Below are positions 48,480 to 58,740 of a stretch of 64,000 bases of DNA, one piece after another. The notes under the pieces are model-generated. The model did no database searches. It had not been told where the DNA came from and worked only from the letters and a program-made list of their open reading frames with translations. Both the position numbers and the translations under genes were made by a program. This stretch comes from Euglena gracilis. Lineage: Eukaryota > Euglenida > Euglenophyceae > Euglenales. Location: contig CP154956.1 of the NCBI GenBank assembly GCA_039621445.1, positions 919,653 through 983,652 on the forward strand. The letters are read 5' to 3'. The first letter of the stretch is position 1. Each line of letters opens with the position of its first letter.

Positions 48480-49640
48480 CAGTGCTAGTAGTTGTCCTTG
48501 TCGCGCATGTTGGTCTGGGGGGGTGGAGTTTGTAAGAAAAATTGTACGCGAATTTTAGCTGCGGGGGGTGTACAGGATTGTCTGCAATCGACAAACCTGG
48601 TGGTATACGAAAAATGAAAGCAGCTGGGCGACTACTCGACACCGTTCGAATTTAAGGCCTTAGGGCTTTCGTCTTGGAACCCAGTGAAACGTTTGGGGGT
48701 TAAGCTACTTGTTACACCTACCGCATGTGGAACGTTTGTGGATATGCGGTGGGTAGGGGGGGCACTTTCTCTTTACCCCTGGGTTGAAAACGGTGTTGGT
48801 GTTGTAGAAAACGTATTGCTGTCATCGAAAACGGGATGTAAAAATGATGAGTAGTGGACGTTTTTTTGGGGGGGGAAGAAGTTTGCGGAGCTGTGTGCAT
48901 TCTTGGAGCGTAAATCCATTCAACCACAAGTGACACACATGGGGTATCCCCTAGTGCATCAACAACCGTTAAACACAAACACTATCTATGGGTCAAAAAT
49001 TTGGCAGAATTTTGAGAGGGGACACCGGAAAATCCTGGAACGATGACCAGAAAGGATACTGGGCAGGGATAAGTAGGGTCATGACTCCTGTCACCTCCTT
49101 TCTAGTAGCCTCTGTAGTCCGTATCCCTGGGTTTCGGGTGTCTTTACTCAAAATCCGAACCAATGGCCGTATCAGGCCTTGACTTTTTGGACGCATATAC
49201 GTCTCTGAATTTATGAGCGCTACAACAGGGATGATCCCTTTGTTTCCGTGGGGTATCATCCCCCTCCCTGTCCGAAGCCGTGTGTTAATCCTCAATAGAG
49301 GTTGTTCGTTGACCTACCTTATGCCTTTTGGCTGAAGTATGATCTTTTGAACTGCGAGTCATATCGCGATGGCTGTGGCTTGGGTGGGGAGGAGTCGCAT
49401 AGTGACATTTGGGTGAGGGGTGTTTGGTGGATCCGCATAGTGAAAATGTGGATCATGATGGATATTTTGAATTTTGCGAATGCGCATTTTGTGAAAAACG
49501 AGAACTGCATGATGAGGCTGATCATCTTGGGATTGTGTTGCGCTTTCGCGCTGCGGGATTTGGACAATGGCAAGATATATGACCCTTTTTGTTACACAAA
49601 AAGCAAAATTTGTCCGAAAATTCTTCTGAAGAGCTGTTTC
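48480..49640 (-). pseudogene. Decayed gag-protease fragment related to the 16.7 kb element
   Basis: 48480-48730 matches 27570-27830 (for example GCTGGGCGACTACTCGACAC), and 49000-49640 matches the gag 3' part. A zinc knuckle (CFLCNKKGHISCHC) is readable at about 49535-49600 but frames are broken throughout. It is in the same orientation as the LTR remnant at 44.08 kb. Confidence 0.75.
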
Positions 49641-50102
49641 ACACCCGTGCTGCCATGTCCCCCGGCAGCACTGGGGTGGAGCGCAAACCCCCGCCCCGGG
49701 CCAGTTTCCGGCGTAGGATCGTTTTTTGGCTCCTCGAGCCGACTTGTGTCGGAAATTTTTTCCCATTCTGGCCCCCCCTGTGGCCGAAACTGGGCCATCA
49801 TTTCCAAGGAGGAACTTCCCAGTGAACCCTCCCCGACCCCTGAGGGGGGTGTCACTGGGATCTCCAAGGGGGGTGCCTTTGGGGTTTCAACCCCTCCCTG
49901 CTCAGCTGAACCAGTGAGAGCCAATACCCCCCCCTGGGTGTCATTTCTCACAGTTTCTGGGCCCAAAAGGGGGTTTTGGGGTGAAAAATGGCCTGTGGTT
50001 GCCTGAGTTGAAGAGACCCACCCCCCTGCCCCTTTTCCCACAGATGAGGTGGGGGGAAGACAAACCTCTCCTTCTTCAAATGATTGATTTTGTTGATCTT
50101 CC
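49641..50102 (-). CDS. Acidic, Pro/Gly-rich gag-like N-terminal fragment
   Basis: An ATG at about 50102 begins MEDQQNQSFEEGEVCLPPTS and the frame stays open for about 150 codons into the decayed gag region, where it changes to unrelated sequence. The composition (Glu/Pro/Gly/Ser) fits a retrotransposon gag N-terminus. There is no domain to confirm it. Confidence 0.35.
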
Positions 50103-51078
50103 ATTGCAATTGAAATTCCAAACTCAATTCTTGATTGTAATTGGATGTATTTGCCCACAACAAGTACAATGGTGTAAAAGGTAAAGAGGAAAACCCTGTG
50201 ACAATAAAATGATTTTGATGCCCTTGATGGGCAGTTAAATTTAGGATTGAGTGCGCTGATTCCTAAGCGCTCTCAAATCCCAAATTCTTGCCCATTGCAT
50301 CAAAATCAACCAACCCAAATCAAAATCAAGGTTTCCCCCCTTGATTTTGATAAATTATGCTGAATTCCATCATTATTGAGCTTTGCAAACCCCTGCAAAA
50401 ACTTCAGGAACTCAGGCGCCAATCTCTTAAAATTCTGTTCCAAGCGGTTGCAAGCGCTCTCACCAAATCCAACATTTTCCCTTAAAACCAAAGGAAAAAT
50501 GCGTAAAAAGCTTAAAATTGTGCTAAATAAACCCAAAATCACCCTTTGGGAATACCTAGCATCACTCAATCTCTCTCCTTGCACAACCAAACCACGGGCG
50601 CCCTAGGAGAGGGAATTTTAATGGAAATGTTTAGAAAGCCTTAAAATTAGAGCAAAACCGCCCTCAAAAGGCCTTCTAAAAGGGAAAAACTCCGCCGCCC
50701 GGCGGTCGACCTCAAAAGGTCGTCACTCCCCCCCTTGCGACGAAAGTCGGGGGTTTCACCCCCCCTCCTTCTCGCTTTCCTTGGGGTGGGAATGAAAGAC
50801 ACTTTGAATTTTTGCAACGCAATTGCGATAACATTGTTCGGCAACGTGCATAGGTGGTGGCGTAACGGTGAGGAGGAATCTATAACCCATAGATCCCGTT
50901 CCACCACACCGAGCCCCCCCCCCCACGGTTCTCACCACCGTGAAAGGAAATGGGGGTCCAACACCACTCAAAAAAAATCCTTTCTTGAATGGATAAAAAT
51001 CAGCCCCCCCCCACGGTATTCCCAACCGTGAAGGGAATGGAGGGTTCATTATCACCAAAAATCCTTTCGGTGATAGAT
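50103..51078. other. No gene recognised
   Basis: This is A/T-rich until about 50650, then C/G-run rich. CCACGGTTCTCACCACCGTG at about 50932-50951 and CCCACGGTATTCCCAACCGTG near 51010 are small interrupted palindromes. Confidence 0.4.
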
Positions 51079-51445
51079 GAAAATGACCCCCCCCCCCGAG
51101 GGGAAGGCCTTGGGGAAAAGCTTGCCCCCCCCCCGGCGAGAGGTGGGCTTGACTTGCCCCCCCCCCCGAGGGGAAAGACTTGGGGAGAAGATTGCCCCCC
51201 CCCCCCGGCGAGAGGTGGGCTTTACCTGCCCCCCCCCCCCCCGAGGGGAAAGCCTTGGGCACCCCCCCCAAGCAAAGGGAGGGCTTGCCTTGCCCCCCCC
51301 CCCCCCGAGGGGAAAGCCTTGGGCAACCCCCCCCCCCCCCCGGGCAAAGGGAGGGCTTGCCTTGCCCCCCCCCCCCCGAGGGGAAAGCCTTGGGCAACCC
51401 CCCCCCCCGGGCAAAGGGAGGGCTTGCCTTGCCCCCCCCCGGTGT
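51079..51445. repeat. Minisatellite with C runs, about 5-6 units of 60-75 bp
   Basis: Each unit has a C run of 8-15, then GAGGGGAAAGCCTTGGG, a second C run, then GGCAAAGGGAGGGCTTGCC or GGCGAGAGGTGGGCTTGAC. Unit length varies with the C runs. Gly/Pro-rich frames across it are artefacts of the repeat. Confidence 0.85.
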
Positions 51446-51903
51446 GGAGGTTGAAGAAGACCACTCACTTCTTTTTTCTTTTTTGGAAGTAATAACACGC
51501 CCCCCCCCCCCGATCAAGCCGACCGGGGTTTCGGGCCTCACTTGCCCAAAGGTGGGGGTACGATAAAATAGCCAATCAAACCGATTGGAGAAAGGGACCC
51601 CCCACCACGAGTGCCACCGACCCGTGAGAGGGGAGAAATGAAAAATCACAGATTCCTCTTTCATGACTGTGGGCTCAATGGGGCACAGTGTCGTTCGAGT
51701 GTGGTCAGGTTACACCTTCGGCCTGTCCACCGCTCGTGGAAGCTTGATATTCCAGACTTCGAATAATAATTGAGAATCCGTGTTCAACTCGTCCAACTCA
51801 GAGTCCCGGCTCTAGGTTCCGTCCTGAGTAAGTACGAGGAGGCAGGAGGCAGGCAGTTGTATATACATCCCATTCCCCATATATCCAATGCCATGCAAAG
51901 ATA
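51446..51903. other. No gene; possible element terminus
   Basis: This unique-looking stretch lies between the minisatellite and the post-pol ORF. An LTR would be expected near here for the minus-strand gypsy element, but no matching LTR pair was found. Confidence 0.35.
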
Positions 51904-52638
51904 TTAATACCACCAGGGGTAGGGCTGCGGTGGGGGGTATAGGTACGGTTGGGGGGGGTACGGTGGTTGATGTGTGTGGCAGCAATGATTGCAGCTTGGG
52001 GGGTTTTGTTTCCACTGCCACTCCTCCGTGCCCTTGCCGATCCCCTTGTAAGGTATGGGCTTGGGAGTCCAGGGACGGCGGGGGGCCGGAGGGGCTGTGG
52101 ACTTGGAGGCGGGCTGAGCTGGGGGCTTGGGTTCGGGGTTGCTTTTGGGCTTCTTTGCTGATGTCGGTGCATCTTCCGCCCTTCGCTTGGGAGGTGGGTG
52201 TGTGCGGTGGTACTGCCGCACAATTTCCTTCCCCATTTCCACCTGGATTCCCCGATTGGCCTTGCCCTTGACTGGGCGTATGGGGCAATCCATCTTACGG
52301 TGGCCCAGCTCGCCACAAAACCAGAAGGTGGCAGGGGGGAAATCCTCCCCCAACCGTCCTTTATTTACAAAAGGGTTCTGCTCGGCTGTACCGATGAGCA
52401 GACCGTGGCCCTTCCCTACCCTTCTCTCACTCCAAACCAGGAGTGAGATTAACAGATGTACCCGTTGAGGAGATCGGCCTCCTCCGACCACAGGAGGAGG
52501 TACCGTTCGCCTCGGAGTTCCTTCCATAATGCAACATGGACCCACACCATGTCCGCATTTGGGAAATGAACAAGCACATGGGACCTTTGTGCTTGCTCGA
52601 GGTAAAATCCTCGGACCCACCTCCAGTGGTTTTGCCAC
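51904..52638 (-). CDS. Zinc-knuckle C-terminal part of a post-pol ORF
   Basis: The frame encodes FWFCGELGHRKMDCP, a retroviral-type CCHC knuckle whose first Cys is Phe (one base, TGC to TTC, would explain it). A Pro/Lys-rich tail follows (PPKRRAEDAPTSAKKPKSNP, then Tyr/Pro repeats). It overlaps the preceding ORF in a different frame (52449-52638), where the two protein halves meet. The order after pol is unusual, since gag-type knuckles are normally upstream. Confidence 0.6.
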   Translation of the reverse strand: MAKPLEVGPRILPRASTKVPCACSFPKCGHGVGPCCIMEGTPRRTVPPPVVGGGRSPQRVHLLISLLVWSERRVGKGHGLLIGTAEQNPFVNKGRLGEDFPPATFWFCGELGHRKMDCPIRPVKGKANRGIQVEMGKEIVRQYHRTHPPPKRRAEDAPTSAKKPKSNPEPKPPAQPASKSTAPPAPRRPWTPKPIPYKGIGKGTEEWQWKQNPPSCNHCCHTHQPPYPPQPYLYPPPQPYPWWY

Positions 52639-53246
52639 CGAGAACTTTCCCCCATCACTTCAATCCAATCGGGTACACGGGATGGGAACCAAACCGGCAC
52701 CCATCCATTTATGGCCACATAAGCAAAACCATCCACATCGACAATTCGCTTGACGATGCGGGCTTTGCCTTTTGATGTTGGCAAATTCATCCCACCCCCA
52801 TCCGGGGTTGGATGAAATGGTAATTGTCCTTCTCCACCCATCAAAACAATAAAATACGGATCCCCGGCTAGTTTCTCCCTAGCCGTTCGGATGTCCGGAT
52901 ATAAACTTTCGATAACCACCTGAACTTCCGTTCTCGGGGGTTCAGGGGCATATCGAAAAATAGCGTCCCAAGCATCCGAAAATCCTTCGGTTGCTTGAAC
53001 CCCATCCAAACCCGGACAGGGTTGATGGATGAGTTCTGGAAATAAAAACTCAAAAAATGACGAAGAAGCACTGCCCCCATCATTTTTCTGAAGTGCCTTT
53101 TCCAGTTCTGGGGTGACCTCCTCCTCCTCCGAGGGGGCCGCCTCCTCCTCTGTGGGGTTTTCCGTTGGCACGTCCACCTGCATCTGTGAAGGGGCATGGA
53201 GTGGGACCTCCCCCTCCCCAGGCAACCACTCCAGGCCCTTTTTCAC
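52449..53246 (-). CDS. N-terminal part of the post-pol ORF, unknown function
   Basis: 265 codons begin 18 bases after the pol stop. Acidic Glu/Pro segments (PTEEEAAPSEEEEVTPELEK) are followed by a globular Trp-rich region (GKARIVKRIVDVDGFAYVAI, WQNHWRWVRGFYLEQ). The combination with a following zinc knuckle resembles RNA-binding gag-like or ORF1-like proteins. I do not recognise the family. Confidence 0.55.
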   Translation of the reverse strand: MKKGLEWLPGEGEVPLHAPSQMQVDVPTENPTEEEAAPSEEEEVTPELEKALQKNDGGSASSSFFEFLFPELIHQPCPGLDGVQATEGFSDAWDAIFRYAPEPPRTEVQVVIESLYPDIRTAREKLAGDPYFIVLMGGEGQLPFHPTPDGGGMNLPTSKGKARIVKRIVDVDGFAYVAINGWVPVWFPSRVPDWIEVMGESSRWQNHWRWVRGFYLEQAQRSHVLVHFPNADMVWVHVALWKELRGERYLLLWSEEADLLNGYIC

Positions 53247-53263
53247 CTCCCTTTCCTCCTTTT

Positions 53264-56200
53264 TCAGGTTGCCGTTGCCTTTAAATCCTTAGAGACATCT
53301 AACGGCAACCCTTTTCCCAGGCAATACGCTATTACGTCGCTATTGTACTCCTGGAAAAAATGTTCCACCGGTTCCCAATTCGCTTCCTCAAACCCTTGCC
53401 ACTTCGTTAAGAAAAACATTTTTCCCTTAACGAACTTGTGGTTTAGGATTTTATCCACTAACCAGGTATCTGGGGCACCTTCCGCCTCAGGTACCGTCCG
53501 CCGGTGGAAAAACAGGGGGATAGGCTTATCGGATGTGGGGTCCTCCACATACACCTTCAAAGCCTTCCGATGGGCCTTCATGATATGGCCCGGTTTGACC
53601 TCAATTAGGTAGGAATGAATTCCCTCCCTTGCGGTAACCTTGCAAGGGCCCAACCAACGGGAATCCAATTTTGTGCCACTATCGGGGGGTCTCAGGTACC
53701 ACACCAGATTCCCCACCTCCAATGGCTCCCAACCGTCTAAACCACGGTTGGCCCGAGCACATTGCTTGGCATGCAAATTATTCATTTTGCCAGCCACCAC
53801 CAAATCAATTTCTCTTTGCCGAGAGAAAAATGATCTGGCATCTTCACAATCCCTTAACGGTTCATAAGGTAAACCACCCAATGAACGGTGTCGACCGAAC
53901 AAGATTTGAAATGGGCTGAGGCCACTCTCCCCCGGCGTATCATGAATACGGTCTAGTGCTTGGGGGAGGGCTTCGACCCAATTCAGCTTGTCCTCAACCT
54001 GAATTTTCTTAAGCCGTTCCATTATTTGTTGGCCAGCCCTCTCCGCCCTACCATTCGCCTGGTGATGGTAGGCCTGGGAGTAGGCTTGCCTAATTCCCAT
54101 CAAGGCACACATTGTCTGCCACCAACCGGCGACAAAATGTGAGCCCAGATCGGAAGTAATAATGGAAGGGACGCCAAAAGGTCGCCAAGCATGCAACAGC
54201 ATTTGCTTGGCTGCCTTGGCTCCCGTAAATCCTTTTGCTAGGTGGGGGATCGCCACTATCCAACCGGAGTGACGATCCACACACACAAGCATGGAGTCGT
54301 AAGAATTCCCTTCCCACTCCACGAGAGGCATGCTAAACATGTCAAGGGCCACCGAATACATTACGGCTGGGGGTATGGGTGTAGATTCCACTAAACCCTT
54401 AAGACTCGCCGGCCTTCGGCACGCTTGGCAAGTCCCACAAAGGCCCATGACTCCTTTAGCAAAATCTCGAGCGAGTGAGGAATCAGCCCAATCATACCTA
54501 AGGGACATGCATTCCCATAGCCTTGGGAATCCCACATGCCCTTGGTATGAGTGGTGATCCCGAATGAGTTTTTCTTGGAGAGATTTGGGCACACAAAGCC
54601 TCTCCTCGAAAAACGTTTTGTCACCAAAAACCTTTATATTTTCAGGCCACGGCACCTTTGAATCCTGGGTAGCCTGAAAAATTGGTGACCAACGGGGACA
54701 TTTTAAATATTCCTCCTTCCACGATAAATCCCACACAGAACCAGGGGGGATGGGTGAGGAATCGGTTGTAGAAGTGGCTTCCCCCCCCTCACCACTCAAA
54801 CCACCTGAAGACAACACAGGTGATTCTCGGTCTGCCCCAGGTACCTCAGTGGTAGCCGCAGCAGCAGGTTCAGGGGTTGGCATTGTTGGCGAAGCTGGTA
54901 TAGAAGTGGGTGTCAATGGAAAATGCTCCCCCCTTGGCTCTTGGACCTCCTCCACAAGACTTGTCTCATTCCCAAACTCGTCAACCCGAGTTGAGAATGA
55001 AACATGTTTTCCTTTTTCTCCCTTGGGGGTGGAGGTTGAACCCATACCCTGGGGTTTTGTTCCTCCAAGTGGTTCTGACTTCCTATCCCTCGGTCGTGTG
55101 CACCGTCCACCCGCGTCCCCGGACCCCGTGGTAGCACCACCCCGTGTGGTGACTCCACGAATGTATGTGTTGGCTGTGGTTGGTTGGTCCACCAACCGTA
55201 GCCACATACATTCGGCTTCCTCCATTTTTTCTGTTTGAATGATTTCCCTCATTTCGTCGGTGTCAAGGGCTGACCCATGCCTTGAAATGTCCTTCAAGGC
55301 TTGGGCGGCCGGGTAAGTCCATCTTGACAACAAATCGGCTATGGTATTCTCCCGCCCTGGGATATACCCAACCGACAGATCAAATTTTGATAAAATCTGA
55401 TGCCACCTAGCCCTTCTCCCAATGGGACCACTTGGTGTATCTAGGACCTCTCTAGCCCAAGATTCTAGAGCCTTGTGGTCCGTGAGAACCAGGACGGGCT
55501 GCAGCCCAATCCATGATTCCCACTTTTGCAAGGCTAGGATTATGGCATAAGTCTCCTGTTCCCTAGGTACCCAGTTTCTTTGGCTGCCCGTTAGCTTCCT
55601 ACTCATGAAGGCGACAGCAACAGTACGCTTGGCCCGTACGTCTTCTGGAGTAGGAGCCCTATCCTCCCCAACCAATTGTTCAAGGGTGGCACCTACTGCA
55701 TACTGGCTGGCATCCACTCTTAAAACAAATGGTTTGTCTGGCTTAACGTGTTGTAAAATTAATTCACTGCACAACAGTGATTTAATTTTTTCAAATGCCT
55801 CAATGTCGGATGGTTCCCAAGAAATCCTTTTCTTGGAACCCTTCTTGCCGTCCACTCGAGAAACTTTGAGCTTATCTTGAAGGCAAGCGACAATGTGGGC
55901 GTAATCCTTCACATAGGAGCTGTAATAATTTGTGAACCCCAAAAAAGCACGTAGACCCGTGATTGTTTGGGGTAGCTCCCATTTTTCAGTGGCCATTAGC
56001 TTTCCAGGGGATGGTTTTCTCACCCCACCACCCAGAACATGGCCACAAAACTCAACTTCTTTTACGAAAAGACGGCATTTTCTTTTGTCGGCTACAAATC
56101 TGTCTTTTCGTAAAACTTCAAGGACTCTTCGCAAATCCTTGTCATGTGCTGCGAGTAAATCCTCACCAGGACCCACTCGAGTTCCAATCAAAATGTCGTC

Positions 56201-56645
56201 GATGTAAGGATCAGCCACGTCCCCCACCGGGAAGAGGCGATCCTCCATCATTTGTTGAAACTGCTGGCTTGCGTTTGTTAGACCCATCACATTAACCCTC
56301 CACTGAAAAAGACCGAGAGGGGTACTACAACATGTGATGGGCCGGCTTTCCGGGTCCAACGGCTGTTGGTGGAAAGCCTGCCGTAAATCCAAGATGGAAA
56401 ACATCATGTTTCCACCTTGTTTTACAAGGAGGTCTTCAATTACGGGAAGGGGGTAGGACACACGCCTAGTTTGACTGTTAGGCCCCCGCATGTCTACCAC
56501 TCCCCTCCATTCGCCTCCTTTTTTCGGCACTACAAATGTTACGGACAGCCATTCCGAAACTGTTCCCTTGGGCAATCGCTCAACAAATTTCCGGTCCCAC
56601 CATTCCTTGGTGATGGTACCGCATTGCGGTTCTACAACTCCGCAA
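53264..56645 (-). CDS. Intact pol: RT, RNase H, integrase and chromodomain of a second gypsy element
   Basis: The open frame of over 1,100 codons begins near 56645 (EPQCGTITKEWWDRKF), about 23 codons before the first usable TTG-type start. RT motifs include FSILDLRQAFHQQPL and the catalytic YIDDILIGT. RNase H follows (FVLRVDASQYAVGATLEQL, VLVLTDHKALESW). The integrase HHCC (HHSYQGHVGFPRL...CGTCQACRR) and D,D,E core (ALDMFSMPLVEWEG, ITSDLGSHF, HHQANGRAERAG) precede a chromodomain (LVDKILNHKFV...LTKWQGFEEANWEPV). No stop interrupts it. No gag knuckle or protease precedes it, so it is fused to a gag remnant by a deletion. Confidence 0.9.
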
Positions 56646-56880
56646 TTGCGGTTTGGTTGTCAACAAAATTATTCTGCCACCGTTGGTGGTAAGCATCCTG
56701 CCTGCTTGCAATATTCGCGATATGGGCGTAAAAACGTGTTATATCAGCAGAATTTTCACCACACCTACATGATTTTCGCTCCAACCGTGAAAGTCTTTCC
56801 TCCAATTGCTGCACATAAGTGCTTGAAGCGAAACCTTCATCAGGTTTGGGTGTGCATATGGTGAAAACTTGCCGATTCAC
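56632..56880 (-). pseudogene. Gag coiled-coil remnant fused to pol
   Basis: TYVQQLEERLSRLERKSC matches the coiled-coil start of gag in the 16.7 kb element (TYVRQLEERLSRLEQKTC). The frame ends at a TAG within paired short palindromes (56619-56629 and 56640-56651), where it joins RT sequence. The rest of gag and the protease are missing. Confidence 0.72.
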
Positions 56881-57768
56881 GGCTCAGTTGCATAGTGCGC
56901 TGTTGCGCTTCCTGGAATGCAGTGAACTGCTCCAAAATAACAAAAGCTCCCATATCAGGGTTTTTGTGCTCAGAAAGTGCCGTTATTGGCTCTTGTTGAT
57001 CAGACAAAGCCTGCAAACTATGTTGCAAGTGGGAAAAATTCGCATCATCGTGGGATTGTATTTCACACAATGTCTCACTCACTTTTTGGATACGTTGTGG
57101 CATTTGTGCCTGCAAAGCTGCAAAGGTGTCTCAAAACGTTGGCGCAAATTTGCCAAATCCATACCAGGCAATGCAAGAAAAGAACCTGTATCGGGTGGTG
57201 CTTGCAATTGTCCTATAGGACTTGGATCTGTGAGCGCATGGGGAGGTTGGATAAAACAGGGTGTTTCTAACCAACCCTCAACAAAAAGTTGATGTGGCGC
57301 AACCGCTTCAGAATCAAATGTGCCTATCAGGATTAGTGCGAGATCTCGCTGGGGGGGAAAACTGTCAGCCGATTGTCTTTCCAACAAGAGGGGTTGTGGC
57401 CGTTGGTCTATATGCTGCTCGATAGAGCTAGACAGCGATGGGTGTAGCGGAGCCCATTGGGCGGGGGAATGCTCGATAGAGCTGGAGAAATGGGTGGGGG
57501 GTTGCTCACTGGAGCTTGTGGTTTGGGTGAGGGGATGCTCAATAGAGCTCGAAAACAGAGTGGGGGGTTGCTCAATAGAGCTAGGGAAGGGAACCATGTA
57601 GTGTGGCACACCTTGGATGGGGGAATCCTCGATAGAGCTGAATGTGTTGTGTTCCAGGCACGATCCCAGCTCTGTAGGAAACCTACGGAGTCTGGATTCG
57701 TCACAATCTGACGGCTGTGGTGAACACAGCCTGACGATCGTGGCAGATCCCATGGGAATAAGCGACAC
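56840..57768 (-). pseudogene. Gag N-terminal region of the second gypsy element
   Basis: Frames share GWLETPCFIQPP and DLANLRQRFETPL with gag of the 16.7 kb element (GGLETPCFFQPP, DLANFRETFDK). The region before that carries an expanded repeat of SSIEQPPTLFS type. A frameshift near 57100 and another near 56860 break it. Confidence 0.62.
57414..57650 (-). repeat. 33 bp coding minisatellite
   Basis: About six copies of a CTCNATAGAGCT-containing plus-strand unit, mostly 33 bases apart, encode on the minus strand repeats such as SSIEQPPTLFS, SSIEHPLTQTT and SSSEQPPTHFS. Confidence 0.82.
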
Positions 57769-57909
57769 GTATCACACGTGCTCGCGTGACCTCTTTTCCT
57801 CACAGGTGGTATTGTATTCTTCACATTCTGACTGTTTTGAAGTAAGAGGATAATCCCCTGAAAAGACTGAACACGACTGTGAAGGAAAATCCTTACACAG
57901 CGACTTGTC

Positions 57910-58058
57910 TTGTGCTCTGCCTTAGCATAGGGGAATTGGGAAAAAGGGTTTTGTTACTCCAAGGATTTTTACTCACCTAAGTAGGTGCGCACCAGGAAAA
58001 AGCGAAACAGGCTTCTGCGGGGCGAAAGGGGTCAAAGGGAAGTCCTTGGACGTACACT
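57910..58058 (+). repeat. LTR end related to the 16.7 kb element, plus-strand orientation
   Basis: GGGGAATTGGGAAAAAGGG, TAAGTAGGTGCGC and GTACACT follow in the same order as in the 316 bp LTR but on the opposite strand. It ends at 58058 directly before TGGTAGCAGG. The left end is unclear. Confidence 0.68.
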
Positions 58059-58073
58059 TGGTAGCAGGTTTAG
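58059..58073 (+). other. Primer-binding site, plus-strand orientation
   Basis: TGGTAGCAGGTTTAG directly follows the LTR end, as TGGTAGCAGATTAGG does in the 16.7 kb element. Confidence 0.72.
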
Positions 58074-58311
58074 GCAACGATCATACAAAGACGTTCCACA
58101 CAGAGAAACTCTGTGGTTGACTGGTGGTTAGGATCGTACTGAGCCGTGAAACACGGTGAAAGTACTGTTCCTGGCCCCTAGCCAACCTTTAAGCAAGGAT
58201 ACAGGTCTCAGAAGGCTCTGTTCGGTACTCGCCGATACAACTTTTCTGGTCCCTGTTTCACTTTTTAGTTGTGTGAATTTTTGGGTTTTGCCTTTTTGCC
58301 CCTCTCAAAAG

Positions 58312-58740
58312 ATGCAGAGCACAACCCCCAACAGCAAGTTTTATTATGGGTTGTTGATGAGTTCATTGACCAATCTTGAAGAAGATGGCGGGGATTGGAA
58401 CGGTTCGATGGAAACAAGTTCCAGTTCCCGGCCCCCCAAGCAACAAGAAGGCACATTGCATCAATTGTCATTGTCACAAGGCAAAACGCCTTCATTGTTG
58501 CAAGGGGGTAATCAACCCTCTTCATCATCATTGTCATTGATTGTGCGGGATGTAGGTGGCAAAATGCCTTCCTCCATCCCGGTTCTCCCATCATTGGTGC
58601 GGCGAGGGGATGAACACCTTACCGCTTTACACTTGGTTACTCATGTTACCCATGAACAAAGTGAGGAGTATTTGCTCTTTGCTCTGTTCGCACCCAAAGG
58701 AACCCCGGTGGAAGCACCGGTGGGCCTTTTGGAGTTGTAG
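58312..58740 (+). pseudogene. Gag N-terminal fragment on the plus strand
   Basis: The ATG at 58312 gives MQSTTPNSKFYYGLLMSSL, paralleling MQSTGPNHQFNYALLQASL of the 16.7 kb element. The frame is open to 58740 and then enters non-element DNA. It lies on the opposite strand to the gag remainder at 56.8-57.8 kb, which lacks exactly this N-terminus. Confidence 0.7.

Noticed and set aside
51052-51664. Gly/Pro-rich frames on both strands over the C-run repeat
   Set aside because: They are open only because the repeat lacks stops; the peptides simply repeat the unit.
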